Assembly (NCBI GenBank): GCA_033065855.1
Contig: JAVXUO010003142.1
Coordinates: 62,001 to 126,000, forward strand
Direction of reading: 5' to 3'
Length of the DNA stretch: 64,000 nucleotides
DNA from: Escallonia rubra
Taxonomy: Eukaryota; Streptophyta; Magnoliopsida; Escalloniales; Escalloniaceae
Shown here: in pieces, positions 1 to 11,351 of the stretch
Layout: each line of letters starts with the position of its first letter
Numbering within the stretch: the first letter of the stretch is position 1
The notes under the pieces: generated by a model
The model's database searches: none
Seen by the model: the letters and a program-made list of their open reading frames with translations, nothing else
Told to the model about the DNA's origin: nothing
Program-made: the position numbers and the translations under genes

Positions 1-286
1 CAGAGAAGGTTGCAACTTGGCCCTAAGTATATTAGACGTCTTGTCCCACATTAGTTATCTAGAGAAGGTCACTACTTATCTCAAAGTATATGTAAGTTGT
101 CTTGTATTGTATTTTAAGGTCAAGAGAGAAGAGCCATTCTTTGAGAGGGCAAACAATTGAGAGAGACGTGAGGGTGCGTTGAAAATCTGACTTGTGCAAA
201 GTGGATTTGAGTTCTCTCAGATTTCTTGTGTTCTTGCGTTTGCTTATCGTTTTCTATACATATTTATCTAGAACAATTTCGTAACA
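1..286 (+). repeat. 5' LTR of the Copia element (partial)
   Basis: Bases 1-286 align with 4539-4825 of the 3' LTR with scattered substitutions, and end in TAACA just before the primer-binding site. About 120 bases at its 5' end are missing at the window edge. Confidence 0.9.
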
Positions 287-288
287 AG

Positions 289-300
289 TGGTATCAGAGC
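289..300 (+). other. Primer-binding site (tRNA-iMet)
   Basis: TGGTATCAGAGC lies 2 bases after the LTR end. It is the standard complement of the plant initiator methionine tRNA 3' end that primes minus-strand synthesis in Copia elements. Confidence 0.92.
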
Positions 301-350
301 GTTCCAGGTTTATTTTTGGGCAAAACTGAAATCAATTTCAAAGGACAAAT

Positions 351-3300
351 ATGTCGAATAACACGACCATGAAGTATGCCTGTGAACAATTCGATGGGAA
401 GACGGATTTTGGCATATGGCAGAGCACGGTGAAGGATATCCTTGTGTAGCAAGGATTGCTCAAGCCTTTTTCCTGGGGAATAAGCCTGAGTTGATGGATC
501 AGGACGACTGGGAAGAATTACAGGTGAAGGCTGTATCTACGATACGGTTGAATCTAGCACCTAAGGTTAAGTACCAGGTTTTGACAGAGACTTCTCCAAC
601 AACTCTGTGGCAGAAATTGGAGAAAATATATGTCAAAATCTTTGTCAAATCGGTTATATCTGAAGAAAAATCTGTACCAGTTACGGATGGATGAAGGTCC
701 AGATCTGGGTGACCATATATTTGAATTTAACCGATTGGTGTCCCAATTGTCGAGTATAGATGTTAAATTAGAGGAAGAAGCTCAGGCAATTTTGTTGTTA
801 TCTTCGCTTCCAAAATCATATGAGACCTTGAAGACTATGTTGCTTATTAAGAAGGAGACGTTGCTCGTTAATGATGCCATGTCGGCTCTGTTGGACTCGA
901 GCAAAGTTAATGGTACGAGTTCATGCAGTTAGGGCGATGGTCTGGTAGTAAGGCCTGAAAATAAGAATGGTCATGGAAGAGGCAGAGGTCGGTCTAGAAG
1001 CAGAAATTCAGGACATGGAAATGACATGTCTAAGTCTCGTGGAAAGCAGGACAAGTCCAGTATTGAATGCTGGTATTGTAAAAAGATTGGTCATATTGCA
1101 AGGAAGTGTCTAGAAAGGAAGGATAAGAAGAACGGAAGGAAACATGTGAAAATGCTAATGTTGCTGAAAAAGATGACAAAAGCAGGGTTGTTGATCTCTA
1201 CTTAGTTTCCTCGGTTAAGCAGCAAGAAGGTAATCTCTTATTAGTTAGAGGCAACAATTTTTCTCCGGAATGGTTTATTGACTGCATGTTTGTTTCATAT
1301 GTGCCCATATAAGGAATGGTTTGATTGTCTTACTCCATATAAGTGGTACTATGTTAATGGGTAATGACGTTGTTTGTAAAGTCATAGGGATAGGTGCCAT
1401 TAAAATTAAAATGTTTGATGGGATTGTGAGAACCCTAGGTGATGTAAGATACATACCTGATTTGAAGAAGAATTTGATTTCCTTGGGCACACTCGATTCT
1501 ATAGATTGCAGTATATCTTTAAAAAGTGGAGTCATGAAAGTTAGCAAAGGTGCCATGGTGATAATGAAAGGTCAGAAAACTGAAAATTTGTATAAACTGG
1601 TAGGGAACACAGTTATAGGTGGAGTTTCAGTATCAACTCATGCAGGTTCTAGCAATGATAACTCTGAATTATGGCATAAACGGCTGGGACACTTGAGTGA
1701 GGGAAGTATGCTGGAACTTCACAAGCGCAAGTTGCTGCAAGGAGTGAAATCATGCAAGCTGGACTTCTGCAAATTTTGTGTGTTCGGGAAGCAGAAACGA
1801 GTTAGTTTTAAAGCTGCTTCTCATACTAGTAAAGGGGTTTTGGACTATGTGCATTCGGATGTTTGGGGACCAATCAAGCATGTCTCAAATGGGGGAGCTC
1901 GTTACTTTGTTACATTTATAGATGATTTCTCAAGGAAAGTATGGGTGTAATCTATGAAGCATAAGTCTGAAGTTTTCAACGTGTTTAAGCAGTGGAAGAC
2001 TTGAGTTGAAAATCAGACGGATAAGAAGCTTAAGTACTTCAGATCAAATAATGGTATGGAATACAAGGATGAGGAGTTTCTACAGTTCTGCAAGGATGAG
2101 GGTATCATCAAACGTTATTCAGTGAAAAGGACTCTAGAGCAGAATGGGGTTGCCGAAAGAATGAACAGAACCTTACTGGAGCGAGCTGGATGCATGAGGT
2201 TGAATGCAGATTTGCCTAAGTTTCTAGGCTGAAGCTCTTGTTACTTGATCAACCGTTCTCCATCATCTGCCATTAATCACCGAGTTCCCAAGGAGGTATG
2301 GTCTGCTAAACAAGTTAATTTTTCTGCAATGAGAATTTTTGGTTGTCCTGCGTTTGCTCACCTTCAGATAAAGAACGATTCAAACTTGATCCTTAGTCTA
2401 AAGAATGTATATTCCTTGGGTATGAGGAATGAGTAAAAGGATATAGGTTTTGGGATCCAGTGGCCAAGAAAGTGATCGGTAGAGATGTGGTATTCAAATA
2501 AGGACATATGTTGAATATGGATGCAACTTCTAGCGAGGGGCAGGGTCACACAATGGAGATAGAGTTGGATGAGCTGAGGACAAAATCAGCCGATGAGTCT
2601 ACAGATGGATCTACAGATGAACAGTCTTTAGAGGATCTAGATGAGCATCCTAGTGATTCTTGGAATCTAGTCAAAGATAGAGAGCCATGTACGAAGAAAC
2701 CAAATCAAAGGTATGGTTTTGAGGACATGGTCTCGTTTGCACTAATAGTGGGAAGTGGAGATCCTACCAGTTACAGCGAGGCTGTCAAGGCAGAGGATGG
2801 TAACTCGTGGTTGACAGCAATGGATAGGGAGATGGAATCTCTACGGAAGAATCAGACTTGGGAATTAGTTAATCTTCCAAAGGGTGTGAAGGCTATTGGA
2901 TGCAAGTGGGTTTACAGGAAAAAGGAAGGACAGAAGTACAAGGCAAGACTGGTGACAAAAAGGTATTCTCAAAGAGAAGGAATTGATTATAATGAGATCT
3001 TTTCGCCCGTGGTGAAGTGTACTTCTATCAGATTAATATTATCCGTTGTTGCAGCGCAGAATATGGAGTTAGAGCAGCTTGATGTGAAGACAGCTTTCCT
3101 TTATGGTGATTTGGAGGAGAGGATCTACATGCAGCAACCCGAGGTATTTATTGAGCTTGGGAAGGACTGTGTGCAAGCTGAAAAAGACCTTCTATGGTTT
3201 GAAGCAGTCTCCTCGGCAGTGGTACAAGCGATTCGACACATTCATGGCAACCACTCTCGTTGTGAGTATGATTGATGTGTGTATTATCGAGTCCTTGATG

Positions 3301-4330
3301 ATGGTTCACTGTTGTTGCTTACATTATATGTGGATGATATGTTGATTGCTGCGAAGAGTAATTCTCATATTCTGCACTTGAAGAAATTGTTGAGCAGGGA
3401 GTTTGATATGAAGGATCTTGGGTCTGCCAAGATCCTTGGTATGGAGATTCATAGAGATCGAAAGGCAGGAAAGTTGTGGGTAACTGAGAAAAGTTATGTT
3501 GAAAAAGTACTGGAGAGGTATAGTATGCTCAACGCTAAACCAGTTAGTACACCATTGGGAGCTCATTTTCAGTTATCCTCACAACTTTGTCCTAGTACAG
3601 AAGAAGATGTTGAGTATATGTCTCGAGTACCATATGCAAATGCGGTTGGTTGTCTTATGTATGCCATGGTGTGTACCAAACCTGATATAGCACATGCAGT
3701 TAGTATGGTTAGCAGGTAAATGGGAAATCCAGGAAAGTAGCATTAGGATGCAGTGAAGTGGATCTTCCATTACCTAGCAAGTTCGACCAACTTTGACATC
3801 ATGTTTAATCGTGATGGGGCAAGAGGTGAGGTCTCTGGCTTTGTGGATTCTGATTATGCTGCGGACTTGGATTCAAGGAGGTCAATGACTGGATATATTT
3901 TTACATTCTATGGAGGGCCGATGTGTTGGAAATCAGTGTTACAGTCTACTAAAGCATTGTCAACTACGGAGGCAAAGTACATGGCATTGACAGAGGCAGC
4001 TAAGGAGGCATTGAGGTTGAAGGGACCGGTAGAGAAGCTTGGCTTCAAGCAGCGTGGTGTTTGTTACAGTGTGACAGTCAAAGCGCAATGGATTTGGCAA
4101 AGAATCAAGATTTCCATGCTAGGACCAAGCATATTGATGTACTTTATCACGTGGTCCGGGAATGGATTAATTCTAGACAAATTGTAGTGCACTGGGTTCA
4201 CACTAATGACAACGCAGCTGATATGCTCACGAAGACAGTCACGACAGAGAAGTTCAAGCATTGCTTGAGCTTGATTCATCTCCTTTCTTGCTTAGTTCGA
4301 GGTGGAGTGCATCTCTACCTTTAAAGGGGG
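351..4330 (+). pseudogene. Copia gag-pol polyprotein, frameshifted and with stops
   Basis: The start is the ATG at 351, followed by a gag N-terminus (KYACEQFDGKTDFGIWQ) that hits TAG at 447-449 and then changes frame. Gag continues in two frames to about 930. A CX2CX4HX4C zinc knuckle is at about 1068-1108. The protease region has lost its usual DSG motif and has TAA at 1310. The pre-integrase and integrase (LWHKRLGHLS, HSDVWGP) run from about 1670. Stops are at 1948, 2002 and 2230, and the second catalytic Asp reads Asn (RSNNGMEY near 2041). RT spans about 2760-3710 with YVDD near 3327 and compensated frameshifts at about 3110-3280. RNase H spans about 3830-4260 (STTEAKYMAL, ARTKHIDV). Several essential residues are lost, so it cannot encode a working polyprotein. 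Confidence 0.92.
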
Positions 4331-4418
4331 ATGCAAGGTAGAGTATCTGACAAAGGTACCGAAGGCATATTACACTTTTCTTATGGAGTGGTTTGTTAAT
4401 ACAAGCCAAGGTGGAGAT

Positions 4419-4825
4419 TGTTGATATATGTCTTGTATTTATGGCTAAAGATAAAAGGTGGAGGCCGAGCTGTCCGGGGCGTAGTGAGCGGAGCGACCGG
4501 AAAATTGGTTAATGTGTGGGTGTCACACATCGGTTATTCAGAGAAGGTTGTAACTTGGCTCTAAGTATATAAGACGTCTTCTCCCACATTGGTTATCTAG
4601 AGAAGGTCATTACTTATCTCTAAGTATATATAAGTTGTCTTGTATTGTGTTTTAAGGTCAAGAGAGAAGAGCCGTTCTTTGAGAGGGCAACAATTGAGAG
4701 ATACAAGTGAGGGAACGTTGTAAATCTGGCTTGTGCAAAGTGGATTTGAGTTCTCTCAGATTTCTTGTGTTCTTGCGTTTGCTTATTGTGTTCTATGCAC
4801 ATTTATCTAGTGCAATTTTGTAACA
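4419..4825 (+). repeat. 3' LTR of the Copia element
   Basis: A 407-base LTR, TGTTGATATATG...TAACA, preceded by the purine-rich tract AAGGTGGAGA. It matches the partial left LTR. Substitutions such as cagagaaggttg/taac versus the 5' copy show the insertion is not very recent. Confidence 0.92.
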
Positions 4826-5561
4826 ACCCTCTGGAGGAGCTCTACGCCTCTACGCCGTCGTGTACGGCTACGCCATTTAGAGCACCGTGGACTGCAAAAA
4901 GAGTTTGTTTAAGCTACTTGGGGGAACTTTTTTTATTTACACGAGAAACTCTCCTATTCGGCAGTTTTTGGTTTTAGGGTGAATTTTGTAGTTTCATTCT
5001 GTTTTTAGGAGTTATAACATTTTTGTAGCTACATGTCATTGCCAAATAGATTTTAGTTTCAATTGAAGTTCCGTATTGCAATTCCTTGGCCTCCTACCAT
5101 TGGGGTTTCTTTTCATTTTTTAGAGGTTTGTAGCTCTCCGAGCAGAATTATCTTTGATCAGTAGAATTCCTTTTTCTTTGAGACTTTGTTCTCTGTTTGT
5201 GGTGTGCTTTCATCGTGAATCTTGTGGATTCAAGGTCGTTATTGCCGTTCCAGCTAGAATGATATCTACTAGTACCGTCCACCTCGTGCCATATCGGGTC
5301 TACACGCTTCTGTCCTGGGTCATGGCATGATTATGATTACTTATTCTCGTAGTATGCAATGCTATGTGTGTGTGCTCGTGTGCGTGTTTGTGTTTTGTCT
5401 CCATGTGTGTGCGCACGCCCACACGCGTCTGTTTGTTTTACGCAATTGAGCTATATTTCAAATAGGGTCTTGAAGCTTTACTTTTTTTCTCGTCTCAGTC
5501 GAATGCTGGTGACTTCAATAACCCGTCAGTTTAATGCCTTCCGTTCTGTTTTGACTAACAG
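4826..5561. other. Probable POLD1 intron sequence between the Copia element and the first visible exon
   Basis: No recognisable exon. A short GC-richer start (4826-4900), then T-rich intron-like sequence, a GT/GC-rich tract (5360-5440) and a polypyrimidine acceptor ending TTGACTAACAG at 5561. If POLD1 is intact, the upstream exons lie left of the window and the Copia element sits in this intron. Confidence 0.55.
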
Positions 5562-7762
5562 CGAGATGCTGCTACTGCTCCAAATGTCGGGGATCGAGTA
5601 CCTTATGTCATTGTTAAAGCTGCAAAGGGTGCCAAGGTAACCTGTTTGGTGTTGTATAATTCAACAACTGCACAATCTGTAATAACATAAATGAAATTGA
5701 TTGGTTGATGCTAAACAGGCTTATGAAAGGTCAGAGGATCCCATATATGTCCTAGAAAATAACATACCCATTGATCCTCAGTACTACCTCGAAAATCAAA
5801 TCAGTAAGGTTAGTTTAGCACATCATTCTCTGCCTCCGGTTTATGCTCTTTTCTACATGCCATTAGTAATGGTATTCTTATGCAGCCACTTTTGAGAATA
5901 TTTGAGCCCATTTTGAAGAACGCTAGTAAAGAACTTCTTCAAGGAAGTCATACAAGATCTATCTCTATATCTACTCCTTCAAACAGTGGCATAATGAGAT
6001 TTGCTAAGAAGCAGCTGAGTTGCATTGGCTGCAAAGCGTTAATCAGGTGGAATTTCATTTCTTCACTTCCTTCTCTTAGTTGACACGTTAGTACTACACT
6101 TCACCTATAAACATATTATTTGGTCACTGTAATTGAAATTCGTTCTCACTTCTCTGTGAATGTAATGACTGATACACGCTGTTAAGAAGAAAAAGTTGCA
6201 GCTGGTTTTTCCAATCCCTGAGTTGATTGTAGACTATCTGTGCCTGCAAACTATTCAAATCTTGTTTGATTAGAAATACAGAATCAAATCCCCTTGTGAA
6301 CTCATCTGCTTTCAGGATGTGAACCTAGGATGTCATTGTTCCAATGAGCAAGCCAGTATTAGTTTTATCTGCAACTATCTTTTGATGTCTGTTAGGACAT
6401 CTTTTGGGTTTTGATCCACTGCTATTGGGGCCGGCAATGGGCTTGTCATTTGAGTACTTTTTGCCTTGAATTCAATATGTGTTTTAGCGCTTTGAGAATG
6501 CACCTTATATATTCCGCACTAACTCAAATGGTGGTTGTATCGCCTGGAGACAGAAAATGGAATTTGAAACTGGGGAGTTATCATTGAGACCCTAATGCAA
6601 GATGCTTGTCAACGTTGGGAATTAGGATATAAGGGCCAAGTTACGTGGCTTTAATTGTTCTAAAAGACATCTGACTTTGAAGTTCTGTATTATGCCATTT
6701 CTTTAACGTACCGCATGATGATGGATATTTACATCTGGAATCTGGGAACATGAGTAGAACATCCCATCTGGTATATGTTGCCTCCGATGTCTAACTCGTA
6801 CGCAGTATTGGTGAAAGATGAGCAGATAAGTTAGGTTTATGGTTTTGTCAACTGTTTGTGAAAAATCCTTGGCAGATCTTTGATTCTATGTTTGTATTTA
6901 GTTGGCGTGTCTGAATCTGAAACTTGTGAGAGATTCATATACCATACCCAGATAAATGTTGTGCAGTTTGACACTTGGGCAATTTTATTCATATATGCAT
7001 CAAAGCCAACCTCCATTTTTATGTTTAATCAATTCCATTTTACAAATTGTTCTCTGGTATAAGCTTCAAATATAGTCGTAAAATGCTTTAATTGTTGCTT
7101 TGCTTTGGACCAGCAATTCAGATCGGACACTCTGTTCACACTGCAAGGGTAGAGAAGCAGAACTCTACTGCAGAGCAGTTGGCAATGGTTTGTCAACTAC
7201 CTAGTACTATTCGTATTTGGTCCAATGTTAGTTGAAACTCTTTATTATGCTTGCAAACACCAGAAGCGACTTTAAATATACACCTATGGGTTTATTGCAG
7301 TATCCGAGTTAGAGAGGCTTTTTGGAAGGCTGTGGACACAGTGCCAGGAGTGTCAAGGATCTCTTCATCAGGATGTGCTTTGCACTAGGTTTCAACCGTT
7401 TCTCACAATTTCTGTTTCTTCAATTCTTTGCATATAATATAGTTAATATGCTGCATGAGAGTTGGCTGGCGTTCGAGTGAGCACTAAGTGGAGCTGTGCC
7501 TTTCATAGCAAAAACCCTTTTGCACTCTCTTGTATCACAGTACCAGTGTTTAGTTGATTCATTGGTGGTGAGCATACTTGGAACGCTGGCCAAGTGATTG
7601 CCCTTTTAAGTTGCACTCATTATATTCATTTCCAAGAGTGCTTCTAATTTATAAGTTCTTTTACATCTGTCCAGTCGAGATTGTCCGATATTTTACCGGA
7701 GGAAGAAAGCCCAGAAAGACATGGCCGAAGCCAAACTTCAATTAGATCGGTGGAACTTCTAG
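5562..7762 (+). CDS. POLD1: DNA polymerase delta catalytic subunit, C-terminal exons (5' part outside window)
   Basis: POLD1 is the leading catalytic and proofreading subunit for nuclear lagging-strand synthesis, working with PCNA. Six exons join in phase with GT-AG borders: 5562-5636, 5719-5808, 5886-6046, 7114-7187, 7301-7388, 7675-7762. They total 576 nt, or 191 residues plus TAG. The product begins [20 protein letters not shown] and includes [19 protein letters not shown] and [18 protein letters not shown]. It ends with the paired metal modules of the family: CysA (CX2CX11CX2C, split between exons 3 and 4), known to bind Zn, and CysB (CX2CX9CX4C in [19 protein letters not shown]), known to hold a [4Fe-4S] cluster. 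All eight cysteines are present, and the tail LDRWNF resembles plant homologues. This part looks intact. The N-terminal exonuclease and polymerase domains are not in the window, so a truncated duplicate cannot be excluded. Confidence 0.95.
6047..7113 (+). other. Long POLD1 intron (1067 bp)
   Basis: GT donor at 6047 (gtggaatttc) and CAG acceptor at 7111-7113. The phase is 2, with the Ser codon AG/C split across it. No mobile element or RNA gene recognised. Confidence 0.85.
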
Positions 7763-8486
7763 CGTCTTTCTAGAGTTAGCTTTTGCCAAGCTACTACTGG
7801 ATGGCACTTAAATCACATCCCTCGTCCATTCTTGTGTATGGAGTAGCTGCTTTCGTGTCTTAATGAACAGAGTGGGTGGGAGCTGAATGAATCAAGGTAT
7901 GGACGTTATTCCCCGGACCAAGTGAATAGTCCTGAAAAATCTCATGAGCTGATAGAAGAGTCTTTTCAGAATTTGAGCAGCGTGGAAGTTGAAAGCAAGA
8001 AGCTTCATTCCAACTGTTATTCCAGATGATACTGTTTCGCATCAGATTTATGCGGTCATACCACTTCGACTGCGAAAGGCTTTTGGTTTCCCACAATATA
8101 TGTCTAAAGAGACTAGGTTGACTTGCAGTTTGTAACAGGTTTTACTTTAATGTTTGGGCTAGTTTTATTTGTATTTTGGCCCACTGCCATAAAAATTAAA
8201 CTGTCTTGGACCTTTTTCGTCTGGAAGATGTTATTCCAGGGAAATTAATGACAAATGATATACCTACTCTTTATCTGGCTTCATTGTGATTCGTCCGTCC
8301 TTGGTACCATTTAAGATGCCTAACCAAAAAAAATGTTATTTACTTGAAATTGTTAACCAAAAAAATGATATCCGAAGTTTTTCGAGTCATGTGCATGCAT
8401 GCAGTGCATTGTTATCACCGAATAGAATCAATGCCTATCATGAGCTCATACCCTCTCTTTTCATCTGTGTAATCACTGGTGCGCGC
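7763..8486 (+). other. POLD1 3' UTR and downstream flank
   Basis: Follows the TAG at 7760-7762. AT-rich with no convincing ORF. The exact polyadenylation site cannot be fixed from sequence alone. Confidence 0.5.
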
Positions 8487-8795
8487 TTCTTTTTTTTTTT
8501 TGTTTTGGAATAAAGATGAGAATATCATTGATAATAAAGCGCTTTTGTAGCGATTACAAGAGTTTGTCAAACAGCTGATAGAGGTCACGACATTCACAGT
8601 ATGGATGCAACTTGTTGATTGCCATTTGAGTGTTTCAACAAACTGGATGCCACCATCGTTGGTCGGGTTACAAGTCCGGTGTTGGATGTGGATTGGTACA
8701 CGACTAGTTAATGACAATTTAATTTCATTTGGGTTAAGGTGAAGATTAATCCGTTAAAAGGGTGGTTGTTGGAGTGTTTTTGGAACTGTTGGAAG
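8487..8795 (-). other. Possible 3' end of a retroposon (poly(T) on + strand)
   Basis: A run of T at about 8488-8500 precedes GTTTTGGAATAAAGATGAGA. On the - strand this reads as a sequence ending in poly(A), as expected for a 5'-truncated LINE or SINE. No ORF with RT motifs and no clear target duplication were found, so the assignment is weak. Confidence 0.3.
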
Positions 8796-9453
8796 CAATG
8801 TTATCTTAGGCGCAGGGAGTGCATCTATCCTAAGGCTAGGCACAATGCCTGTAAAGAGGTGCGCGCTTAGGCACAAGGCGGGCGGTGGAAGTGCAAATGA
8901 TAGTCCAAAAAATCAAGCCTTTGATTTTTGTCATCGTAGCATCACCTCAACCGTTTATTGTTTTCAATTCTTTCTTTCATAATATCATAAATAAATATTT
9001 AAACCACAAAAAAAAAAAAAATGTCCCCAAAATGCCAAATTTCAAATCAATCGATTCTCTTCTTACTGTTCACTATTAGTGCCTTGTCGGCGACCGCTGC
9101 TCTCTCAAGCAGATCCACGCCTTTAATTTGCATTATATAGACGAAGAAGATGAAATTCAGTTTACCTTGTAGATGAAGAAGATAAAATTGAAGAAAAAAC
9201 ATTGTTGCATATAATTTCCTTTGAAGAAAGCACTGTTGCGTGTGCTTTCAAAGATGATAGTGTTGGACTTCTCACTGGATTTGAACTTTTTTTAGTGTTA
9301 AAGTTTATTAAGTTACCGTATTTTTTAATTTTTTAATGTGATTTTATTGAGTCAATACATTAATATTTATTCATTTCATTTTGCGTCTGCGTCCTTTTTT
9401 GAAAAGGCACAAGCTCTTTACATAAGTGCGCCCACACGCACCGTAGCATTAGG
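8796..9453 (+). mobile_element. hAT-like non-autonomous element, degenerate copy
   Basis: It starts CAATGTTATCTTAGGCGCAG with further 'aggcgc/aggcac' repeats, and its interior (about 8885-9015) matches the reverse complement of 54860-55035. It is therefore an inverted relative of the cleaner element at 54439-55238. The right end is eroded (near gcgcccacacgcaccgtagcatt) and no target duplication is visible here. Confidence 0.6.
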
Positions 9454-9597
9454 CAAATTGAACTTTGATCATTGGATATCGAATTGTGTCAAAGTGACCA
9501 TTAAATTTTGAAACTCATTTCAATTTGGTCATTCTATTAGCTTTCGTCAGTTTAAGTCCATTAATTTAGGAGTAAAATCGTCATTTCTATGTTCCTC

Positions 9598-10060
9598 TTC
9601 TTCTTCCTCCTACTTCTTCACACGCGCGCGCGCATACACACACACACACACAGAGGCACGTGCACGCGCGCACACACACGAGCTCGCGCCTGCAGGCACA
9701 CGCACACACATTGTATCTCTCTCTCTCTCTCTCTCACACACACAGTGTCTTACTCTCACGCAGTCACGCACACGCACAACATACATGCATATAACACACA
9801 CACAGTGTCTTACTCTCACACAGTCACGCACACGCACAACACACATGCATATAACACACATACACACCCACATCCACCCACCCACCCATCTACACACAAT
9901 GTATTGATACCCCCTACACCCCCACACGCACAACACACAAAGAGAAAACTGCCACGTTGTATGTGTTGTGTATTGTGCGTCAGGTAGGGGGGGGGTGTTG
10001 GGGGTGTGACAGTGTGTCTTGTTGTGTGTGTGTGTGTATGGCACAGTGAATGTTGTGTAG
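9598..10060. repeat. Compound CA/CT/GT microsatellite
   Basis: (CA)n, (CGCG) and (CT)n runs from about 9618, then two near-identical 60-bp tandem units (9744-9803 and 9804-9863, each with agtgtcttactctcac). Past about 9955 the composition flips to G/T-rich, including (GT)n at 10023-10037, so the block can fold on itself. Long open frames here come from the repeats only. Confidence 0.9.
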
Positions 10061-11351
10061 GTGTTATGTGCGAGGGGGTGGGGAGGAAGAAGGGAGAGGG
10101 AAAACAGAGAAGATATGGGCTGGAAAGAAGAGGGGGAAGAGGGAGGAAAAGAAAAAGGAAATAAGCGGCCAATGTAACACCCCAAAACTTTACGCTAAAA
10201 ATCCTAGTTAATTATTTATTGGATCTTTAGCGATGAATTGGTGAGCATTAAATTTTGTTATCTTTAGCGATAATATTTAGAAACTATAATAGAGTTGTGA
10301 TTTAACGATAATAGTTATATGAATACCTATTTAGACCTTTAGTGACGATTATCGTGATCGAAATTTTAACGACAAATTTTTGGGAAAATCATAAGTTATA
10401 ATTCAAAGATAGAAATTGTAAATGATATTGATGGACGTACTTAGTACAATTAGCGTAAATGATAATTCAAAACTTTTAGCGACGAAAGTTTTTAAGTTGG
10501 CATCGATATTTTTTATTTAGTATCTTTTAGCGACAGTTAGTGAAGCGAGGTAGTATAACAACTCTTTAAAATTTTTCCTAACACAATAAACTATCGAAAA
10601 TAATTATTTGGACCTTTTCGCGATAATAAAAAATATTCGGGTAACATCTAAAATAACTAATGTAAGTATAAGGGGTTTTTGGTAGTTTTTCTTCTAGGGT
10701 TTTATATATATACCTTGGTTATGAGGGAGCAGCCGTCCAACATTCTTGGGTTAATTACACTAGGCACCCTCAAGTTATCACTGTGTAGCGCTCTGCACCA
10801 CAATTTTTTTTAACTACCTTACACCCCAAACTTGCATAAGTTTGGCGACCATCACCCCCGTCAATTTTCCGGCCAAATAGATATAATCAGGTGAACTTAG
10901 AGGGGGCATTGTGGGAATATCAAGTTTATGGGAAAAACGGGGGACTGTTGTAAACCATCCTTCTCAATTTTTTCTCCTTTCAAACATTGGAGATGAAACG
11001 ACAGGGGATATAGGGTCTCACCTTCATCAAATCGAGGGACAAGTAGATTAGGGTTTGTGTTTGATAGAAGTTGATCGCGATCAAACGTGATTATCATCAT
11101 TTAGATGGGGTTCGAGTACGAAGTAAGACCTGCGGAGTATAGTCTCGACTGTCACAATCCAATTTATGGTACGCATTCTCCATCTTCTTTTTGTTGATTT
11201 TGTTGATATTGGCTATATAAATGCGACGTAGACCAAGTAATTTGGTTGCTTTCATGAGATGGTTTGTTTATATTTACTTTATCAGAAGTGAAAAGTTGGT
11301 TGCCATTGTTTCGTACATACGACCATTGTTTATTCGAATGCGTTCTTTGAA

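Larger units (their letters stand above)
1..4825 (+). mobile_element. Ty1/Copia LTR retrotransposon, decayed, 5' LTR cut by window edge
   Basis: Two LTRs flank an internal region that carries, in order on the + strand, a tRNA-iMet primer-binding site, gag, a CCHC knuckle, protease remnant, integrase, reverse transcriptase and RNase H. Integrase before RT is the Copia order. The pol motifs resemble the Tnt1/Tork type of plant Copia (seen motifs, inferred lineage). The left LTR lacks about 120 bases that lie outside the window, so the 5' target duplication cannot be checked. Coding frames hold several stops and frameshifts, so the copy is dead. It lies in the same orientation as, and immediately upstream of, the POLD1 3' exons. 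Confidence 0.93.

Noticed and set aside
9589..10185. Long open frames of 118-191 codons on both strands
   Set aside because: They are His/Thr-, Cys/Val- or Pro-rich translations of the CA/GT microsatellite, with no coding signature.
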